A DNA stretch of 64,000 nt from Quadrisphaera sp. DSM 44207. Its GTDB lineage: Bacteria > Actinomycetota > Actinomycetes > Actinomycetales > Quadrisphaeraceae. The notes under the pieces were generated by a model. It was not told the DNA's origin and did not search any database. It saw nothing but the letters and a program-made list of their open reading frames with translations. Each line of letters opens with the position of its first letter. Position 1 is the stretch's first letter. The stretch lies in assembly GCF_900101335.1 (NCBI RefSeq), contig NZ_FNKA01000003.1:248001-312000 (forward strand). Reading direction: 5' to 3'. The position numbers and the translations under genes were made by a program. Of the stretch, positions 62,858 through 64,000 are shown in pieces.

Positions 62858-62860
<3 letters not shown>
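62096..62860 (+). CDS. mazG: MazG-family nucleoside triphosphate pyrophosphohydrolase
   Basis: Hydrolyses NTPs/dNTPs to NMPs and pyrophosphate, a house-cleaning enzyme. 254 residues with the all-alpha MazG core: LRSPGGSPWYAAQTHASL, the metal ligands in VLEEAHEVAEAV (EExxE) and REELGDLLLQVVLHARLA (ExxxD), KLRRRHPHVF. After a Gly/Ala-rich linker comes a second half (AAWEPRKAAEKSARAS ...) that is only partly conserved. GTG at 62096 lies after GAGGAGGAG. Its usual place next to eno is kept. Confidence 0.92.

Positions 62861-64000
<1,140 letters not shown>

Overview
The window is very GC-rich, uses many GTG starts and four-base stop/start overlaps (ATGA, GTGA), and carries a core gene order typical of Actinobacteria: metG, tatD, rpfB, rsmA, ispE, an ABC-F ATPase, tRNA-Gln, glmU, prs, rplY, pth, mfd, mazG, eno. 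I infer a soil-type actinobacterium, most like the Kineosporiales (Kineococcus relatives). This rests on gene content and style only; no search was run.

The core genes are broken up by surface-polymer genes. Left part (1-15049): tRNA and rRNA modification, cell-wall growth (RpfB, GlmU), isoprenoid and nucleotide synthesis, with a WcaJ-type initiating sugar-phosphate transferase (5791-7281) placed between rsmA and ispE. Middle (15076-50788): about 36 kb of glycopolymer genes in short blocks of alternating strand. It encodes four proteins of the CDP-glycerol glycerophosphotransferase (TagF/TarL) family, a fused cytidylyltransferase/short-chain reductase of the CDP-ribitol type, a TagD-like cytidylyltransferase next to a CDP-alcohol phosphotransferase, two O-antigen-ligase/Wzy-like membrane proteins, one flippase, one Wzz-like protein, six glycosyltransferases (four GT4-type, two GT2-type), a UDP-uronate/hexose epimerase, RmlC, and secreted beta-helix, polysaccharide-lyase-like, LamG/PKD and lipoprotein products. 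Right part (50789-64000): pth, two small LAHTG (sortase E-type) surface proteins, a DUF4012 protein and a Wzz/BY-kinase, then mfd, a UDP-glucose-type dehydrogenase, a mannose-isomerase-like cupin, mazG and the start of eno.

Read together, the inserted genes describe a Wzx/Wzy-type export route (initiator, glycosyltransferases, flippase, polymerases, chain-length kinase, low-molecular-weight tyrosine phosphatase) combined with polyol-phosphate chemistry (CDP-ribitol and probably CDP-glycerol donors, four polymerase-like transferases). The likely product is a capsule or wall glycopolymer containing polyol phosphate and uronic acid, with secreted enzymes that may trim it. The exact structure cannot be read from sequence. 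No insertion sequence, prophage, CRISPR array or origin was seen. Many first genes have a TANNNT-like -10 box 6 to 8 bases before the start codon, which suggests leaderless transcripts.
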